NCBI GenBank assembly: GCA_029287555.1
Contig: JARFQX010000879.1
Coordinates: forward strand, 1 to 6,035
DNA from: Rubripirellula sp.
GTDB lineage: Bacteria; Planctomycetota; Planctomycetia; Pirellulales; Pirellulaceae
DNA: 6,035 bases
Direction: 5' to 3'
Position 1 is the first letter of the stretch. Every line of letters begins with the position of its first letter. Shown here piece after piece: positions 5,462 to 6,035 of this stretch. Under the pieces are notes generated by a model. That model made no database searches. It saw only the letters and a program-made list of their open reading frames with translations, and was not told the DNA's origin. The position numbers were made by a program, and so were the translations under genes.

Positions 5462-6035
5462 ATGAATTCAGTTGGCATTCTCTTTCCGGGCCAAGGCGCC
5501 CAGTCGGTCGGCATGGGCCGTTGGTTGTGCGAGAACCACCCCACGGCCCGGAAGCGTTTTGACGAGGCATCGGAGATCCTCGGCTACGACTTGGCGAAGC
5601 TCTGCGTCGAGGGCCCGGCGGAGCGACTCAACGCGACGGAATTCTGTCAACCGGCCCTGTTCGTTGCGGGGATCGCGGCAGCCGAAGTACTTAAGGAAGT
5701 GGATCCGGAGCGGATCGGTGCGGTACGGGTGGCGGCCGGATTGAGTCTCGGCGAATACACCGCGGTCTGTTTTGCCGGGGGACTGCGATTTTCCGATGGC
5801 GTGCGGCTGGTCCAGCGCCGCGGCCAGGCGATGCAGTCGGCCTCTGATCAAGTCGACAGTGGGATGGCCAGCGTGATCGGTCTTGAGCTGCCCGCGCTCG
5901 AGCAGCTTTGTGACACGTGCCGTCAATCCGGCGAAGTTCTCCAGCCAGCCAACATGCTTTGCCCGGGGAACATCGCCGTCTCGGGGCATCGCAGCGCGAT
6001 CGAGCGTTTGATCCCCGCCGCGACCGAGGCGGGCG
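5462..6035 (+). CDS. fabD: Malonyl-CoA:ACP transacylase, 3'-truncated
   Basis: Cytoplasmic enzyme that moves the malonyl group from CoA to acyl carrier protein, feeding type II fatty acid synthesis. The first 191 residues are visible and the frame is open at the right edge. The N-terminal signature is GILFPGQGAQSVGMG (oxyanion-hole Gln in GQGAQ). The nucleophile elbow GLSLGEYTA carries Ser95, matching E. coli Ser92. RRGQAMQ supplies the Arg (R120) that binds the malonyl carboxylate, and PGNIAVSGH follows as in the family. The catalytic His, near residue 200, lies beyond the window. The start is uncertain: an in-frame GTG at 5456 (giving MTMNSVGILF) is 8 bases after a weak AGG (5445-5447), while the ATG at 5462 is 14 bases away. 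I kept the ATG because either fits the family's short N-terminus. Neighbouring fabG, acpP and fabF may follow to the right, but this is not visible. Confidence 0.97.
   Translation, partial: MNSVGILFPGQGAQSVGMGRWLCENHPTARKRFDEASEILGYDLAKLCVEGPAERLNATEFCQPALFVAGIAAAEVLKEVDPERIGAVRVAAGLSLGEYTAVCFAGGLRFSDGVRLVQRRGQAMQSASDQVDSGMASVIGLELPALEQLCDTCRQSGEVLQPANMLCPGNIAVSGHRSAIERLIPAATEAG

Noticed and set aside
4954..5570. Two overlapping - strand open frames of about 195 codons across rpmF and the spacer
   Set aside because: Antisense to rpmF and the start of fabD, with low-complexity sequence from the tandem repeat and no recognisable domain.

Overview
The window suggests a planctomycete, probably of the Pirellulaceae (Rhodopirellula-like) group. 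Three things point this way: a secreted protein with two Planctomycete-type cytochrome c (PSCyt1-like) modules, a threonyl-tRNA synthetase with a roughly 60-residue insertion in its catalytic core, and moderately high GC with long spacers and weak Shine-Dalgarno sequences. This placement is inferred from protein features only; there is no rRNA gene here.

All five genes lie on the + strand. (1) 1-1319: the C-terminal part of thrS, open at the left edge. (2) 1320-1784: a 465-bp spacer with no convincing gene and two short tandem duplications. (3) 1785-3752: an exported protein of 655 residues with a signal peptide, a helical N-terminal region, a proline-rich linker, two CxxCH cytochrome modules, and a C-terminal domain resembling a gluzincin (peptidase MA-like) fold that appears to lack the HExxH zinc motif. 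(4) 3837-4811: a SAM-dependent methyltransferase with an N-terminal winged-helix/dimerisation domain and a clear ribosome binding site. (5) 4962-5144: rpmF (ribosomal protein L32, zinc-binding form), with a plausible sigma-70-like promoter. (6) 5145-5461: a spacer with a 9-bp/18-bp tandem repeat. (7) 5462-6035: the N-terminal part of fabD, cut by the right edge.

ThrS and L32 belong to translation, and FabD supplies malonyl-ACP for fatty acid synthesis. The rpmF/fatty-acid neighbourhood is familiar from other bacteria, but here fabD follows rpmF directly, without plsX or fabH between them. The cytochrome protein and the methyltransferase have no obvious link to these housekeeping genes or to each other beyond shared orientation. 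The most interesting item is the cytochrome/pseudo-peptidase fusion. I see no mobile element, CRISPR array, tRNA or rRNA gene, and no evidence of a wholly new multi-gene system.
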